Assembly: GCA_903858935.1 (NCBI GenBank)
Contig: CAIOKO010000083.1
Span: 1-43,844, forward strand
Direction: 5' to 3'
Source of the DNA: an uncultured Schlesneria sp.
Lineage (GTDB): Bacteria > Planctomycetota > Planctomycetia > Planctomycetales > Planctomycetaceae
Length of the DNA: 43,844 bases
Shown: positions 43,517 to 43,844 of the stretch, in pieces
How the letters are laid out: each line of letters begins with the position of its first letter
Numbering within the stretch: position 1 is the first letter of the stretch
Notes under the pieces: model-generated
What the model was told of the DNA's origin: nothing
Databases searched by the model: none
Seen by the model: the letters and a program-made list of their open reading frames with translations, nothing else
Program-made: the position numbers and the translations under genes

Positions 43517-43844
43517 CGAACCGCGCCGGTGACAGAAAGCAATAGCATGACCGGCCGTCCAGGCAACGCTCGTTAGCAATTGTCCTCGAGAAAACAGCGG
43601 TTTGAAATAACTCTTGTGTAAACAAAAGGTCGCCGTCGTTAACGGATCTGGTTGGGGTTCTTCGTCCCCTTGGGACGCCCGACAATAGCCCACCCTTTCA
43701 AGGCTCAGTTTTACCCTTATCTTTTGCAATATTTTCAAGTTGCTGGTCTTGCCACCGCGTTGATTTGTAAGGGTTTGCGTTGCATTCTTCGATGTGGCAC
43801 GTGTTTCGCTTGAGTACCCCAATGATCGCCATGGAGCCGAGGCG
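43517..43844. other. Right-end spacer
   Basis: About 330 bp to the window edge. Apart from about 50 bp of homology with repeat copy 1 just before the 53-codon ORF, I see no gene or clear signal. Confidence 0.4.

Overview
The window looks like a piece of a planctomycete chromosome, probably the Planctomycetales. The lineage call rests on gene content, not on a marker gene: a 1,483-residue ThuA / discoidin / PVC-type dehydrogenase / HEAT / cytochrome c fusion, a secreted sulfatase, a DUF6807-type secreted protein, several sulfotransferases, Gfo/Idh/MocA and TAT-exported amidohydrolase genes, many secreted proteins without close named relatives, and long repeat-rich spacers.

Layout. 1-930: edge of an unseen minus-strand gene, then a REP-type (Y1/HUH) transposase bounded by a perfect 14-bp inverted repeat. 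1125-4990: a secreted ChaN/EreA-like protein, a small HExxH membrane protein, a sulfatase and the decayed C-terminus of a second sulfatase. 5416-12803: a surface-glycan block: a broken probable flippase, then methyltransferase, sulfotransferase, a sulfotransferase-like/GT2 fusion, GT2 and tandem GT2. Four of these genes overlap or nearly touch, so they are probably one operon. 13143-19768: aspartokinase with doubled ACT pairs, the giant ThuA/cytochrome protein and a zinc-ribbon protein. 19931-22451: ammonium transporter with a clear terminator, then tRNA-Arg(TCT). 22635-25043: a second sulfotransferase plus GT4 pair, with a possible 21-codon leader ORF. 25112-31942: small membrane protein, Gfo/Idh/MocA oxidoreductase, unknown acidic protein, amidohydrolase, class-III aminotransferase, pteridine-reductase-like SDR, DUF6807 protein. 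32093-39113: transglutaminase-like lipoprotein, Cys-rich secreted protein, C-terminal CxxCH cytochrome, HtrA-like protease, large secreted protein of unknown function. 39235-43844: acyltransferase-3 and a Tgl-like protein-glutamine gamma-glutamyltransferase, separated by an unusual nested repeat island.

How the genes may work together. The sulfotransferases, glycosyltransferases, methyltransferase and acyltransferase suggest synthesis of sulfated, acylated surface glycans. The sulfatase and lactonase-like hydrolase suggest breakdown of sulfated polysaccharides. That reading is inference from families.

Most unusual non-coding signals: (1) at 41.0-41.8 kb, three tandem 133-bp units enclosed in perfect 35-bp inverted repeats, enclosed in turn by inverted and direct repeats, with a diverged solo unit at 39.2-39.4 kb; (2) a repeat family with one intact 53-codon ORF at 30.0 kb and one at 43.4 kb, plus an inverted fragment beside the first; (3) a G11 tract inside the CxxCH cytochrome gene. 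None could be searched against databases here, so novelty is unproven.
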